Of a DNA stretch of 64,000 nucleotides, positions 1 through 8,019 are shown piece after piece. The notes beneath the pieces are model-generated. The model did not search any database. It saw only the letters and a program-made list of their open reading frames with translations, and was not told the DNA's origin. The stretch spans positions 434,001 to 498,000 of the forward strand of contig NC_010168.1 of NCBI RefSeq assembly GCF_000018885.1, in the 5' to 3' direction. Within the stretch, counting starts at the first letter, position 1, and each line of letters starts with the position of its first letter. Made by a program: the position numbers and the translations under genes. Source of the DNA: Renibacterium salmoninarum ATCC 33209. Its GTDB lineage: Bacteria > Actinomycetota > Actinomycetes > Actinomycetales > Micrococcaceae.

Positions 1-2
1 TG

Positions 3-212
3 TTGCTCGCCAAAGCACTTGGGGATGAGCCGAATGCTTTGACCTACATCGCCTGGACATTTTTGGTGCTGGGCATCATCGGCCACCTGATTGCGGCATA
101 TAACTATTTCTGGGCCATCGTCCGGAAGCATCGCGAGTTACACTTTCCACTCGAGGTGCCAGAGGCCATGACTCCGGAGGCCATGGATAAGCCGGACGGC
201 GAAACCCGATGA
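3..212 (+). CDS. Small membrane protein, probably the 3' part of a gene cut by the window edge
   Basis: The visible 69 codons hold one hydrophobic helix (about residues 15-38) followed by a charged tail. The TTG at position 3 is only the first possible start inside the window, so the gene probably begins upstream. Its stop overlaps the ATG of the next gene by four bases (ATGA), which suggests translational coupling with the downstream DMT transporter. I do not recognise the family and assign no function. Confidence 0.5.
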   Translation: MLAKALGDEPNALTYIAWTFLVLGIIGHLIAAYNYFWAIVRKHRELHFPLEVPEAMTPEAMDKPDGETR

Positions 213-1120
213 TGTGGCTCGCTGTCGCCTGTGCGGTTGCTGGGGCGTTCTTTCTGGCTTTCGGAGCGCAGCGCCAAGGTAGTGCGGTTCAAACAAACAC
301 TGGCGGTCTAGCGCTCGGCGGCAATGGTTTCATGCGTCTGCTGCGCAATCCTCGATGGGTCTTTGGCCTCCTGTTGCTTGGTGCAGGCATGGTGCTCAAC
401 GTAGTTGCGCTAAGTATGGGAAACCTGACCGTAATCCAGCCGATCGGCGCTATTGCCTTGGTGATCACCACGGTGGTGAACTCCAGAGACCAGGGGATCC
501 GGCTCAACCGTGCCACGATTGTCGCGATTAGCTCCTGCGTCGCGGGCAGCGCAATCTTTGTCTTGCTCGCGGTCAATGTGGTCGCCGAAAACACCCACGT
601 AAGTGAAACGGAAGAACTGGCGGTTGCGCTGCTTCTGGTGCTCGTTGTGGTGATCTTTGGTGGTGCGGTGCTGTTATGGCGGCGCCGGTTGAAAGCGTTT
701 TTCTACATCATTGGCGCGGGCGTGCTTTTCGGCTTTGTCGCGGTGCTGACTCGAATAATTTCAAAACAGCTTTTAGACCCCAATGGCCTTTTCCTCCTCA
801 ATATCCAGTGGTATTCGATTATTGCTATTGCGGCAGCTGGCGGACTTGGCTCGTGGTTTGTCCAGAGCGCGTATGCCTCTGGTCCGCCGGACTTGGCGAT
901 TGCTGGCCTTACCGTGGTGGATCCTTTGGTGGGCATCGCCATCGGAATCATCATTTTGAATGAACTTCGACCGAATGTGCCTGCCGTGGTGGCGATTGCC
1001 ATGGGTGTGGCCGCTTTGCTTGCTATCGTGGGAGTCATTGCTCTTTCGCGTCATCATCCAGATGTGGTCAAACGCAAACGGGATGCGAGAGAAGCGGCTA
1101 AACGGTCGCAGCGCAAGTAA
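209..1120 (+). CDS. DMT/EamA-like multi-spanning transporter
   Basis: The 303-residue protein is almost entirely hydrophobic, with about nine or ten predicted membrane helices and a basic C-terminal tail rich in Arg and Lys (about residues 285-303). Two half-repeats, each ending in a GALLL/VVDPLVGIAIG-type helix, give the drug/metabolite transporter pattern. Members of this superfamily, including the NIPA-like branch, export or import small metabolites or ions in the cytoplasmic membrane; the substrate cannot be read from the sequence. The ATG overlaps the stop of the small upstream membrane protein. About 100 bp without a recognisable gene separate it from the glycosyltransferase. Confidence 0.75.
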   Translation: MMWLAVACAVAGAFFLAFGAQRQGSAVQTNTGGLALGGNGFMRLLRNPRWVFGLLLLGAGMVLNVVALSMGNLTVIQPIGAIALVITTVVNSRDQGIRLNRATIVAISSCVAGSAIFVLLAVNVVAENTHVSETEELAVALLLVLVVVIFGGAVLLWRRRLKAFFYIIGAGVLFGFVAVLTRIISKQLLDPNGLFLLNIQWYSIIAIAAAGGLGSWFVQSAYASGPPDLAIAGLTVVDPLVGIAIGIIILNELRPNVPAVVAIAMGVAALLAIVGVIALSRHHPDVVKRKRDAREAAKRSQRK

Positions 1121-1221
1121 CGTATGACGGCGATCCTGCCGAAAGACGTTTGCCGTCTCGCCGCGCAGGCAAGAAGGACCCTAGGTAAACCAAGCACTGA
1201 GCTTTTCAAGATTGGACTACT

Positions 1222-2442
1222 GTGACCCCGACTCGTGAAGACGCCGAGCCACGCAAGCCTCTAGTAATTTTGATAGCTGCCGAGACCTATCCGCCGACGA
1301 TGAACGGCGCTGCTCAGTTCTGTTACCGGTTGGCGAAGGGGATGGGCGCGCGTGGACATGCAATGCATGTGCTGGCCCCTCAGCCAGTAGCTGGTGCCAG
1401 TTACACCGAGGTTCGCAGCGAAGCCCAAGTGCACCGGCTACGCTCACACGCGATGTTTACTAACCCAGATTTCCGGATTTGCTTTCCGTGGGAGATCAAG
1501 CGGGAGATTTCCCAGCTTTTTGATCGGATCAAGCCAGATGTAGTGCACATTCAGTGTCACTACATGATTGGTAAGGCGACCATGGAAGAGTGCGTTCGGC
1601 GCGGTATACGGGTAATTTCTACCAACCACTTTATGCCGGAGAACCTCAACCCGTTCCTGCCATTCCCAGAATGGTTCTTGAAAATCGTGGCGCGAAATTC
1701 TTGGCGAGACATGGGCAAGATTATGGGCAAAGGCGCGGTTGTTACCACGCCGACCCAGCTGGCCGCAGACGCGATGCGCGAGCTTGCGAAATTGGACAAA
1801 GTTCTTCCGGTCTCTAATGGTATTGATTCAGCCGCTTATGTGCTCAAGGCTGGCGAAGAGATCTCCCCCCCTGACTACCGGACGGTGCTTTTCGCTGGGC
1901 GTTTGGCCGAGGAAAAGCACGTTGACGTTCTGATCAGGGCAATAGGGAAGTTACCGGCAGATCTCAACGCTCATTTGGAAATCGTTGGTGGCGGAGAGGT
2001 GCGGCCGGCACTTGAGGAACTTGTCGCCAAACTTGGGCTAAGCGACCGGGTTCAATTTCTTGGCTTGATTTCCGATGAGGAACTTCGTGAAGCGTATATT
2101 CGGGCTTCGGTCTTCGCGATGCCCGGAACCGCAGAATTGCAGTCTTTGGTTTCCTTGGAGGCAGCAAGCGCCTCCACGCCATTGGTTTTGGCCGATGCGA
2201 TGGCTTTGCCGCACTTGATCGACGGCGAGAAAAATGGCTTTCTGTTCCGTCCAGGCGACAGCGACGATCTTGCTGCCAAGATTCGCGCGATTCTGGAACT
2301 TCCGAAAGCTGAGAGCGAAGCGATGGGTGCAGCGAGCAAAGCGGTAGCCGAGCGGCATAGCTTAGCTACCACGCTGGAGATCTTCGAGGATCTCTACTAC
2401 AGCGCTAGCTATGAAGACATTGCAAGCCGGATCGGTCATTGA
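1222..2442 (+). CDS. GT4-family (GT-B fold) glycosyltransferase
   Basis: This 406-residue cytoplasmic or membrane-associated enzyme should transfer a sugar from a nucleotide-sugar donor, most likely to a lipid or glycan in envelope synthesis. The N-terminal Rossmann half opens with the glycine-containing loop ETYPPTMNGAAQ (about residues 15-26). The donor-binding half begins near residue 210 with FAGRLAEEKHVDVL. It contains the family E-x7-E type motif near AELQSLVSLEAA (about residue 300). Length is normal for GT4. The start is GTG; no better start lies upstream. It resembles the PimB'/PimC class of mannosyltransferases, but the acceptor is not determined. Confidence 0.8.
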   Translation: MTPTREDAEPRKPLVILIAAETYPPTMNGAAQFCYRLAKGMGARGHAMHVLAPQPVAGASYTEVRSEAQVHRLRSHAMFTNPDFRICFPWEIKREISQLFDRIKPDVVHIQCHYMIGKATMEECVRRGIRVISTNHFMPENLNPFLPFPEWFLKIVARNSWRDMGKIMGKGAVVTTPTQLAADAMRELAKLDKVLPVSNGIDSAAYVLKAGEEISPPDYRTVLFAGRLAEEKHVDVLIRAIGKLPADLNAHLEIVGGGEVRPALEELVAKLGLSDRVQFLGLISDEELREAYIRASVFAMPGTAELQSLVSLEAASASTPLVLADAMALPHLIDGEKNGFLFRPGDSDDLAAKIRAILELPKAESEAMGAASKAVAERHSLATTLEIFEDLYYSASYEDIASRIGH

Positions 2443-2502
2443 GCCAGAATCCTCTAAGATAGCAAGGTCGGGTTTTTGCAGGAAGGTCTGTAGAAACCAC
2501 AC

Positions 2503-2579
2503 GGGGCTGTAGCTCAGCTGGTTAGAGCAGAGGACTCATAATCCTTTGGTCCAGGGTTCAAGTCCCTGCAGCCCTACCA
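2503..2579 (+). tRNA. tRNA with CAT anticodon (Ile2 or elongator Met), CCA encoded
   Basis: A full cloverleaf folds. The acceptor stem is 2503-2509 with 2569-2575, including a G-U closing pair. The anticodon loop is 2535-2541 with anticodon CAT at 2537-2539. The T arm is CAGGG/CCCTG around TTCAAGT, and the 3' CCA is encoded at 2577-2579. CAT can be elongator Met or, if C34 is modified to lysidine, Ile2 reading AUA. The TTTGGTC after the anticodon stem resembles bacterial Ile2 tRNAs, but I cannot settle this by eye. Confidence 0.93.
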
Positions 2580-2581
2580 AG

Positions 2582-2640
2582 AAAAGCCGCAGGTCGGAAG
2601 CACGAATCGAGATATTCAATACTTCCGACCTGCGGCTTTT
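2582..2640 (+). terminator. Rho-independent terminator after the tRNA
   Basis: A perfect 19-bp inverted repeat (arms 2582-2600 and 2622-2640, loop 21 nt) contains the GC core GCCGCAGGTCGG and ends in a run of T on the plus strand. It starts three bases after the tRNA CCA, so it should terminate the tRNA transcript. The A-rich left flank means it could also act on the other strand. Confidence 0.85.
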
Positions 2641-2758
2641 TGATGCCTTCTTTCGGGGCGTTAGCTCAGAAGTGAGATGCTTTACGGATTGAAGTGAATA
2701 CGGTAAGTTACTGATGAGTAACATGTTTCTCGTGCCGAGCTCTCTCTGAAGGATGACG

Positions 2759-3949
2759 ATGTCCAAGATCGCTGTTGATGTTAACAATCTGCCCTACGCC
2801 GACGGCGACTTCTACTCGTTTGAGCAGCTGCTCTCCGACGCGGAGCGGGAAAAGTTACAAGAAGTGCGGGACTTCTTGGCCAAAGAGGTCAAGCCAATCG
2901 CTATTGATCACTGGAATCGTACCGAATTCCCGATGGATTTGATTCCGAAGATCAGCGAGCTCGATGTGATGAGCCCGGTTCGTCGACAGGGATACAGCAG
3001 CCTTTTCGCCGGAATCCTCCACGCCGAGTTCACTCGTGCCGACACCTCGATCGCCACTTTTATGGGTGTGCACGACGGCTTGTTTACAGGGTCCGTAGAA
3101 TTATTGGCTTCCGAAGAGCAGAAGGCCCTCTGGCTCCCGGACATCTATTCGATGAAAAAGATCGGCGCATTCGGGCTAACAGAACCGTTGGGCGGTTCTT
3201 ATGTTGCTGGGGGCACCAGAACTACTGCCAAGCGCGAAGGTGATAATTGGGTTCTCAACGGTGCTAAGCGCTGGATCGGTAACGCAACATTCTCTGATTG
3301 GGTTGTCATTTACGCCCGCGATGTGGATGACAACCAGGTCAAGGCGTTCATGGTGGACACCGCGACCCCAGGCTACAAAGCCACCAAAATTGAGAACAAG
3401 ATCTCGCTGCGTTCTGTGCAGAACGCAGACATCACGCTAGAAAACCTCGTGATTTCGAATGATTTCAAACTTGAGCACGGAAACTCCTTCCGGGATACCA
3501 ATAAGGTGCTTAAGGTGACTCGACTTGCGGTTGCCTGGCAGGCGGTTGGCCAGCAGATGGCCGCGTTCGACGTCGCCCGCCGCTACGCAGTGGAGCGCGT
3601 TCAGTTCGGTCGTCCCTTGGCTTCTTTTCAGCTCATTCAAGACCAGCTGGTTCAGATTCTAGGTAATACGGTCGCCTCGATGGGCATGATGGTTCGCTTG
3701 TCTCAACTCGAAGACTTAGGTCAAGCCAAAGATGAGCAGTCTGCGTTGGCCAAAGCATTCACCTCAGCGCGGATGCGTGAGTCCGTAGCTATCGGCCGCA
3801 GCATCTTGGGTGGAAATGGCATTGTCACCGACTATGAGATGGCAAAGATCTTCTCGGATGCCGAGGCGATTTACTCGTACGAAGGCACCTACGAAATCAA
3901 CTCGCTGGTCACCGCACGCGCAATCACCGGCATCTCCGCGATCGTCTAG
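2759..3949 (+). CDS. Acyl-CoA dehydrogenase, glutaryl-CoA dehydrogenase-like
   Basis: The protein should be an FAD-dependent acyl-CoA dehydrogenase, cytoplasmic and homotetrameric. Domains appear in the usual order: helical N-terminal domain, central beta domain with GAFGLTEPLGGSYV (about residue 140), and C-terminal helical domain with the QFGRPLASFQLIQ motif. Near the end GGNGI and YSYEGTYEIN match the glutaryl-CoA dehydrogenase subfamily, where the conserved Glu is the catalytic base. That reaction makes crotonyl-CoA in lysine/tryptophan breakdown. The ATG at 2759 is preferred over 2753 because GAAGGA at 2748-2753 lies five bases upstream of it. It is monocistronic, following the tRNA terminator. 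Confidence 0.82.
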   Translation: MSKIAVDVNNLPYADGDFYSFEQLLSDAEREKLQEVRDFLAKEVKPIAIDHWNRTEFPMDLIPKISELDVMSPVRRQGYSSLFAGILHAEFTRADTSIATFMGVHDGLFTGSVELLASEEQKALWLPDIYSMKKIGAFGLTEPLGGSYVAGGTRTTAKREGDNWVLNGAKRWIGNATFSDWVVIYARDVDDNQVKAFMVDTATPGYKATKIENKISLRSVQNADITLENLVISNDFKLEHGNSFRDTNKVLKVTRLAVAWQAVGQQMAAFDVARRYAVERVQFGRPLASFQLIQDQLVQILGNTVASMGMMVRLSQLEDLGQAKDEQSALAKAFTSARMRESVAIGRSILGGNGIVTDYEMAKIFSDAEAIYSYEGTYEINSLVTARAITGISAIV

Positions 3950-3966
3950 GTTTAGTTCCTTAGGCT

Positions 3967-4473
3967 TCAGTTCTTCAGCGGCAGCAGGATCGATGGTCTT
4001 CGATCCTGGATGAAAAGCAATGGATTGAGATAGTTTTCCTCCCGCCGGACGCCCCAGTGCAGTGATACTGTGGGCGGCCGGTGCCCAGGTTGAACGGTCG
4101 CAATTATTTGGCCGCGATCGATGTGCTCGCCTAGCTTTACCGTTGCCAAGACTGGCTCAAAGCTGCTTCGTAGGCCATTTCCGTGATCGATCGTGAGTAC
4201 ATTACGGTCTACCAGCCAGCCCAAAAAGCTCACGATGCCTGCTGCTGGAGAGCGAACTTCTTGGCCTTCGAAAGCGGCTAGATCCACACCCAGATGGCCT
4301 GATAACCAGGGTTTTGCTGGTGGATCGAATGCTCTAGTTACCGCGGGCTCAGGTGTCAGCGGCCAAAGCCAGCTGGTCGACTTAGCTGAGTCGGCGGCGA
4401 TCGATGCCGGGCATAAGCCAATGATGGTGACGATAGCGGCGAGGGAAATTGTAAGAGGTCTTAAACTTCGCAT
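3967..4473 (-). CDS. Secreted M23-family peptidase-like protein
   Basis: The 168-residue product starts with a signal peptide (about residues 1-27, cleavage after SIAA). A lysostaphin/LytM-like domain follows. GHLGVDLA carries the H-x3-D zinc motif. The second motif is SLHWGVRREENYLNPL, where the first His of the usual H-x-H is replaced; this variant is common in actinobacterial M23 proteins. Such enzymes trim peptidoglycan cross-links or act as degenerate activators. The gene is convergent with the preceding dehydrogenase (17 bp apart) and divergent from rpsB. Confidence 0.75.
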   Translation of the reverse strand: MRSLRPLTISLAAIVTIIGLCPASIAADSAKSTSWLWPLTPEPAVTRAFDPPAKPWLSGHLGVDLAAFEGQEVRSPAAGIVSFLGWLVDRNVLTIDHGNGLRSSFEPVLATVKLGEHIDRGQIIATVQPGHRPPTVSLHWGVRREENYLNPLLFIQDRRPSILLPLKN

Positions 4474-4842
4474 CTCTTCACTGTCCGCTGTCGTTGCGCT
4501 CGCCTCAAGGAGAGGGTAAGTGGATGTGTGGAAAATGCATTTACTGCTGGCTGTGGTGGAGGAGTGCTCAACGGCATCGCCTCGAACCAGTGCGTCGCCC
4601 CTGTGCTGTACACTAAATACTGCAGCGCGCGTAATATGCGCTGACTACGCGTGTCCAATTCCCTCGCATTTAGTCGTGAGTCAATCACGGTCCAAAGGCA
4701 GGGCTGCGCTTCTTTCGGTCCTTTGAATGTATCTCGAGCAGGTTTGCTTCCAGCAAGTTTGTTTTGAGCAGGTTTGAAGGAAAGAGCGCAGATCTGGCAC
4801 CAGGCATAACCGTAAATAATCAAACACTTAAGGAGCGTCGGC
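4474..4842. other. Intergenic region between the M23 gene and rpsB
   Basis: This stretch must hold the promoters of two divergent genes. I see no convincing protein gene. It contains a GAGG-type ribosome-binding site just upstream of rpsB (AGGAG at about 4831) and the 15-bp repeat described separately. Open frames crossing it lack codon bias or homology that I recognise. Confidence 0.6.
4736..4780 (+). repeat. Three tandem 15-bp repeats upstream of rpsB
   Basis: The units GAGCAGGTTTGCTTC (4736), CAGCAAGTTTGTTTT (4751) and GAGCAGGTTTGAAGG (4766) follow each other exactly, 63-107 bp before the rpsB start. In one frame they encode a short repetitive peptide, MYLEQVCFQQVCFEQV, from an ATG at 4727 to TGA at 4777. 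The repeat could be a promoter-region direct repeat or simple slippage; no function is claimed. Confidence 0.6.
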
Positions 4843-5727
4843 ATGCCCGTCGTAACCATGCGCCAGCTGCTCAACAGCGGCGTACATTTCGGTCACCAGA
4901 CCCGTCGTTGGAACCCGAAGATGAAGCGATTCATCTTGACGGAGCGCAACGGCATCTACATCATTGACTTGCAGCAGTCGCTGTCTTACATCGACCGTGC
5001 CTACGAGTTCGTCAAGGCAACCGTCGCCCATGGTGGCACCGTGTTGTTCGTTGGCACCAAGAAGCAGGCTCAGGAAGCAATTGCTGAGCAGTCAACTCGC
5101 GTTGGCCAGCCCTACGTTAACCACCGCTGGCTCGGTGGCATGCTCACCAACTTCCAGACGGTAGCTAAGCGAATCCAGCGCATGAAGGAACTCGAAGAGA
5201 TCAACTTCGAAGACGTTGCTTCTTCGGGTCACACCAAAAAAGAGCTTTTGCTGCTCAAGCGTGAGCTGACCAAGCTCGAAGGTAACCTCGGCGGTATCCG
5301 GAACCTGAACAAGGTCCCGTCCACTATCTGGATCGTAGACACCAAAAAAGAGCACCTCGCCATTGACGAGGCCAAGAAGCTCAATATCCCGGTTGTTGCA
5401 ATCTTGGACACCAACTGCGATCCGGACGAAGTTGATTTCCCGATCCCGGGCAATGACGACGCGATCCGCTCCGTTAACTTGCTTACTCGGGTCATTGCTG
5501 ACGCTGTTGCAGAGGGCCTGATTGCTCGCAACGCAAAGGCAACCGGTTCCGCAGAAGGCACTGCGGCTGAGCCGCTCGCCGAATGGGAGCGCGAATTGCT
5601 GGAGTCATCCAACACCGAAGCTCCGGTCGCCGAGACCGCTGCTGCTGAAGCTCCGGTCGCTGACGCCGCTATTGAAGCTCCCGTGGCTGAGGAAGCTAAG
5701 ACCACCGAAGCTGACGACACCAAGTAA
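4843..5727 (+). CDS. rpsB: 30S ribosomal protein S2
   Basis: S2 binds late to the 30S platform near the 3' end of 16S rRNA and is needed for S1/mRNA positioning. The sequence carries the family core: [20 protein letters not shown] at the N terminus, [22 protein letters not shown] and [15 protein letters not shown]. The core ends near residue 230; an acidic, Ala/Pro-rich tail with repeated EAPVAE units then extends the protein to 294 residues, as in other high-GC Gram-positives. An AGGAG lies upstream of the ATG. It heads the rpsB-tsf operon, which is closed by the terminator after tsf. Confidence 0.98.
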   Translation: MPVVTMRQLLNSGVHFGHQTRRWNPKMKRFILTERNGIYIIDLQQSLSYIDRAYEFVKATVAHGGTVLFVGTKKQAQEAIAEQSTRVGQPYVNHRWLGGMLTNFQTVAKRIQRMKELEEINFEDVASSGHTKKELLLLKRELTKLEGNLGGIRNLNKVPSTIWIVDTKKEHLAIDEAKKLNIPVVAILDTNCDPDEVDFPIPGNDDAIRSVNLLTRVIADAVAEGLIARNAKATGSAEGTAAEPLAEWERELLESSNTEAPVAETAAAEAPVADAAIEAPVAEEAKTTEADDTK

Positions 5728-5811
5728 CTTCCGAACGAAGACGTATGGTGCGGTCACGAGCCGCGCCATACGTTTGAGTCGGGTCAAATTAACGACATAA
5801 CAGGAGCTCAC

Positions 5812-6648
5812 ATGGCGAACTACACCGCCGCTGATATCAAGGCACTCCGCGAGCGCACTGGCGCTGGCATGATGGACGTGAAGAAGGCCCTGGACGAGGC
5901 GGATGGCAATGCCGAAAAGGCGCTTGAGCTAATCCGCATCAAGGGCCTCAAGGGTGCTACCAAGCGTGAAGGCCGCTCGACCGCAGAAGGCTTGGTTGCC
6001 GCTACTGTCGAAAACGGCGTTGGCGTCATGGTTGAGGTCAATTGCGAAACTGACTTCGTGGCCAAGTCCGGTCCGTTCATTGAATTTGCTAACAAGGCCT
6101 TGGCTGCCGCTGTTGCTTCTGGTGCAGCCGACGTCGACGCGCTACTTGCTGCTGAAGTTGATGGCAAGCCGTTGTCCGAGCTCGTTATCGAAGCTGGCGC
6201 GCTGTTGGGTGAAAAGGTGGCAATCCGCCGCCTGGCACGCGTTACTGGCGCCGTCGTCGATGCTTACTTGCACAAGACTTCCAAGGATTTGCCCGCCCAG
6301 GTTGGCGTGCTGTTCGCGGTTGACGGCGAAGGCGAAGCGGCTACCACCGCGGCGCACGACGTCGCAGTGCACATTGCTGCTTACACGCCGAACTACTTGC
6401 TCCGCGAAGATGTTCCGGCCGATCTGGTCGATAGCGAACGCCGTATTGCAGATGAGACCGCTCGTGCTGAAGGCAAGCCTGAAGCTGCTTTGCCTAAGAT
6501 CGTTGAAGGCCGTTTGACTGGCTTCTTCAAGGAGAACGTGCTGCTCGACCAGCCGTTCGCCAAAGACCAGAAGCAGAGTGTTGCTCAGGTCTTGGACGCC
6601 GCAAGTGCCAAGGCTGTTGGGTTCGCTCGCTTCCGCGTCGGAGCCTAA
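5812..6648 (+). CDS. tsf: Elongation factor Ts
   Basis: EF-Ts is the guanine nucleotide exchange factor that releases GDP from EF-Tu. The 278-residue protein has the N-terminal UBA-like module (IKALRERTGAGMMDVKKAL), the TDFVAK signature (about residues 82-87) that contacts EF-Tu, and the coiled-coil and C-terminal core ending in SAKAVGFARFRVGA. A strong AGGAG precedes the ATG. It lies 84 bp after rpsB and is followed by a strong terminator, so the two form the usual translation operon. Confidence 0.98.
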   Translation: MANYTAADIKALRERTGAGMMDVKKALDEADGNAEKALELIRIKGLKGATKREGRSTAEGLVAATVENGVGVMVEVNCETDFVAKSGPFIEFANKALAAAVASGAADVDALLAAEVDGKPLSELVIEAGALLGEKVAIRRLARVTGAVVDAYLHKTSKDLPAQVGVLFAVDGEGEAATTAAHDVAVHIAAYTPNYLLREDVPADLVDSERRIADETARAEGKPEAALPKIVEGRLTGFFKENVLLDQPFAKDQKQSVAQVLDAASAKAVGFARFRVGA

Positions 6649-6693
6649 TTCGCTAGGTTTCACCAGTTTTATTAAGTTTCACCAGTAGTACCG

Positions 6694-6734
6694 AAAGGCC
6701 CGTGTTGGGGACATCCTCAACACGGGCCTTTTTG
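6694..6734 (+). terminator. Terminator of the rpsB-tsf operon
   Basis: Arms 6694-6707 and 6718-6731 pair over 14 bp (core GGCCCGTGTTG), with extra pairs toward the loop, followed by a run of T. It lies 46 bp after the tsf stop. Confidence 0.85.
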
Positions 6735-6787
6735 TATGGCCAAAATTTGGATGGCCAAAATGCTTCAGCCGAACTGTCATTTCCGCC

Positions 6788-6826
6788 AGTATGTCCCGCT
6801 GAGTAGCAACCTCAGCGGGACATACT
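6788..6826. repeat. Perfect 16-bp inverted repeat with 7-nt loop
   Basis: Arms 6788-6803 and 6811-6826 (core TATGTCCCGCTGAG) are perfect, with the loop TAGCAAC. There is no T-run on either side, so this is not a standard terminator. A related, imperfect hairpin follows at 6834-6860, again beginning TCCCGCTGA and ending GCGGGA. The rest of 6735-7000 holds no gene that I trust. Confidence 0.7.
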
Positions 6827-6916
6827 CAGTTCTTCCCGCTGAAACCATCAGCCCGGCGGGACAAAGTTTATTCAACGAGCTGGTTGACAATGCATCCGGT
6901 CGGTGGTTGAATTTTT

Positions 6917-6969
6917 GTTATCAAGCTATTGGTTGATCAATTAAATAGTTGATAACTAGTAGTTGATAA
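6917..6969. promoter_or_regulatory. Cluster of TTGATAA-type sites before the ArsR-family gene
   Basis: The 10-mer TAGTTGATAA occurs twice (6946-6955 and 6960-6969). An inverted GTTATCAA lies at 6917-6924, and a related GGTTGATCAA near 6931. ArsR-type repressors bind such imperfect AT-rich inverted repeats at their own promoters, so this is a likely autoregulatory operator region. The function is inferred from position only. Confidence 0.45.
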
Positions 6970-7009
6970 GCGAGTACTCGAATAATGATTGTGAGATTGG
7001 TTGGTGACC

Positions 7010-7393
7010 ATGATGGACTCTGATGAGGAACAGCTGGACCGGGCCTTTGCGGCTTTGGGGGACCCGGTTCGCCGCCAAATCATTGCCCGGTTGTCAATAT
7101 CTGACGCAACGGTCAAGGAGCTAGCCGCACCTTTTAAGATCTCTCTTCAAGCGATATCAAAGCACTTGCAGATTCTTGAAGCGGCCTCATTGATCAGTAG
7201 CGGTAAGGACGCACAACGGCGGCCCCGTCATTTGCTCAAGGCCAATCTGGCGCAGCTTACCGATTGGATCAACGCTTACAGTTCATCGGCCGAAGAAAAA
7301 TTCCAGCGGCTCGAGGGCCTTTTGGCCAAAGACCCCATCGACGGGGTTTCATCCGATAAGGAGAATTTAGCATGGTTACGGAGAGCAGACTAG
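7010..7393 (+). CDS. ArsR-family winged-helix transcriptional regulator
   Basis: The protein of about 127 residues shows the ArsR/SmtB helix-turn-helix: DPVRRQIIARLSI, then VKELAAPFKISLQAISKHLQ as recognition helix, then the wing with PRHLLKAN. It belongs to the metal-independent branch usually paired with an SRPBCC/AHSA1 gene, and the next gene is one. Possible starts are TTG 7001, GTG 7004, ATG 7010 and ATG 7013; I choose the first ATG. The 3' end overlaps the following gene by 22 bp. It is probably autoregulated through the repeats upstream. Confidence 0.8.
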   Translation: MMDSDEEQLDRAFAALGDPVRRQIIARLSISDATVKELAAPFKISLQAISKHLQILEAASLISSGKDAQRRPRHLLKANLAQLTDWINAYSSSAEEKFQRLEGLLAKDPIDGVSSDKENLAWLRRAD

Positions 7394-7848
7394 AGATTGT
7401 TGCCGAATCTGGGGGACAGAACATCACCCTGGTTCGTGAGATTTACGCTTCGGTGCAGCGGGTTTTTGCCGCCCATTTGGACCCTGAAATGGTTGCTCAA
7501 TGGCTTGGTCCACGTCGGCTGGAAATGAAAATCAGCGAGTGGCAAGCCGTCAGCGGCGGCAAATACGCGTACTTGCATATTGCTGAAGACGGAACCGAAT
7601 ACGGCTTCCGAGGGATGTTTCACACCGTAATTGAAGATCAGTAAATCATTCAGACCTTTGAATACTTGGGCTTCCCCGGCCAAGTCTCCCTCGAATCGAT
7701 GGTGTCCGAGGACTTGGGGAACAATCGCTGCCGGATCTTAAGCACTTCAACCTACCCATCCAATGATGTGCGGGAGCAAATGCTGCAAAGTGGCATGGAG
7801 ACCGGCCTCAGGGAGTCTTATGAGAGGCTTGAAGAGTTGGTGAGCTGA
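7372..7848 (+). pseudogene. SRPBCC/AHSA1-domain gene broken by an in-frame TAA
   Basis: The 5' part (7372-7641) encodes NITLVREIYASVQRVFAAHL and MVAQWLGPRRLEM, typical of the START-like AHSA1 domain partnered with ArsR regulators. A TAA at 7642-7644 stops it after residue 90. Reading continues in the same frame with IIQTFEYLGFPGQVSLES to a natural end at 7848, so one nonsense change explains the break. An AGGAG lies before the ATG at 7372. A short product without the C-terminal half of the ligand-binding fold is unlikely to work. Confidence 0.85.
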
Positions 7849-8019
7849 GCTGCCTACAAACAGTAAGATTTAAGCATCCCTACTCATGGCGCCGCTGGTG
7901 GATTGAGCGGGGATGTTTGTTATCTGCGTCTGTATTGGCCCCCAGCGGCCCGCGCACGATAACCTAGATCAAGCATTTGCGAACCCCCCCCAGCAGTAAG
8001 ACATACCGAGGGATGGCCC

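Noticed and set aside
2536..2787. Minus-strand frame across the tRNA and terminator
   Set aside because: It is composed of the terminator palindrome and the tRNA complement; not coding.
4461..4874. Minus-strand open frame of 137 codons between the M23 gene and rpsB
   Set aside because: It overlaps the starts of two real genes, has no recognisable motif and no plausible start context.
5229..5723. Long Ser/Ala-rich minus-strand frame inside rpsB
   Set aside because: It is a complement shadow of the repetitive Ala/Glu tail of S2.
6736..6936. 66-codon frame after the tsf terminator
   Set aside because: It runs through the inverted repeats at 6788-6860 and has no conserved sequence or ribosome-binding site.
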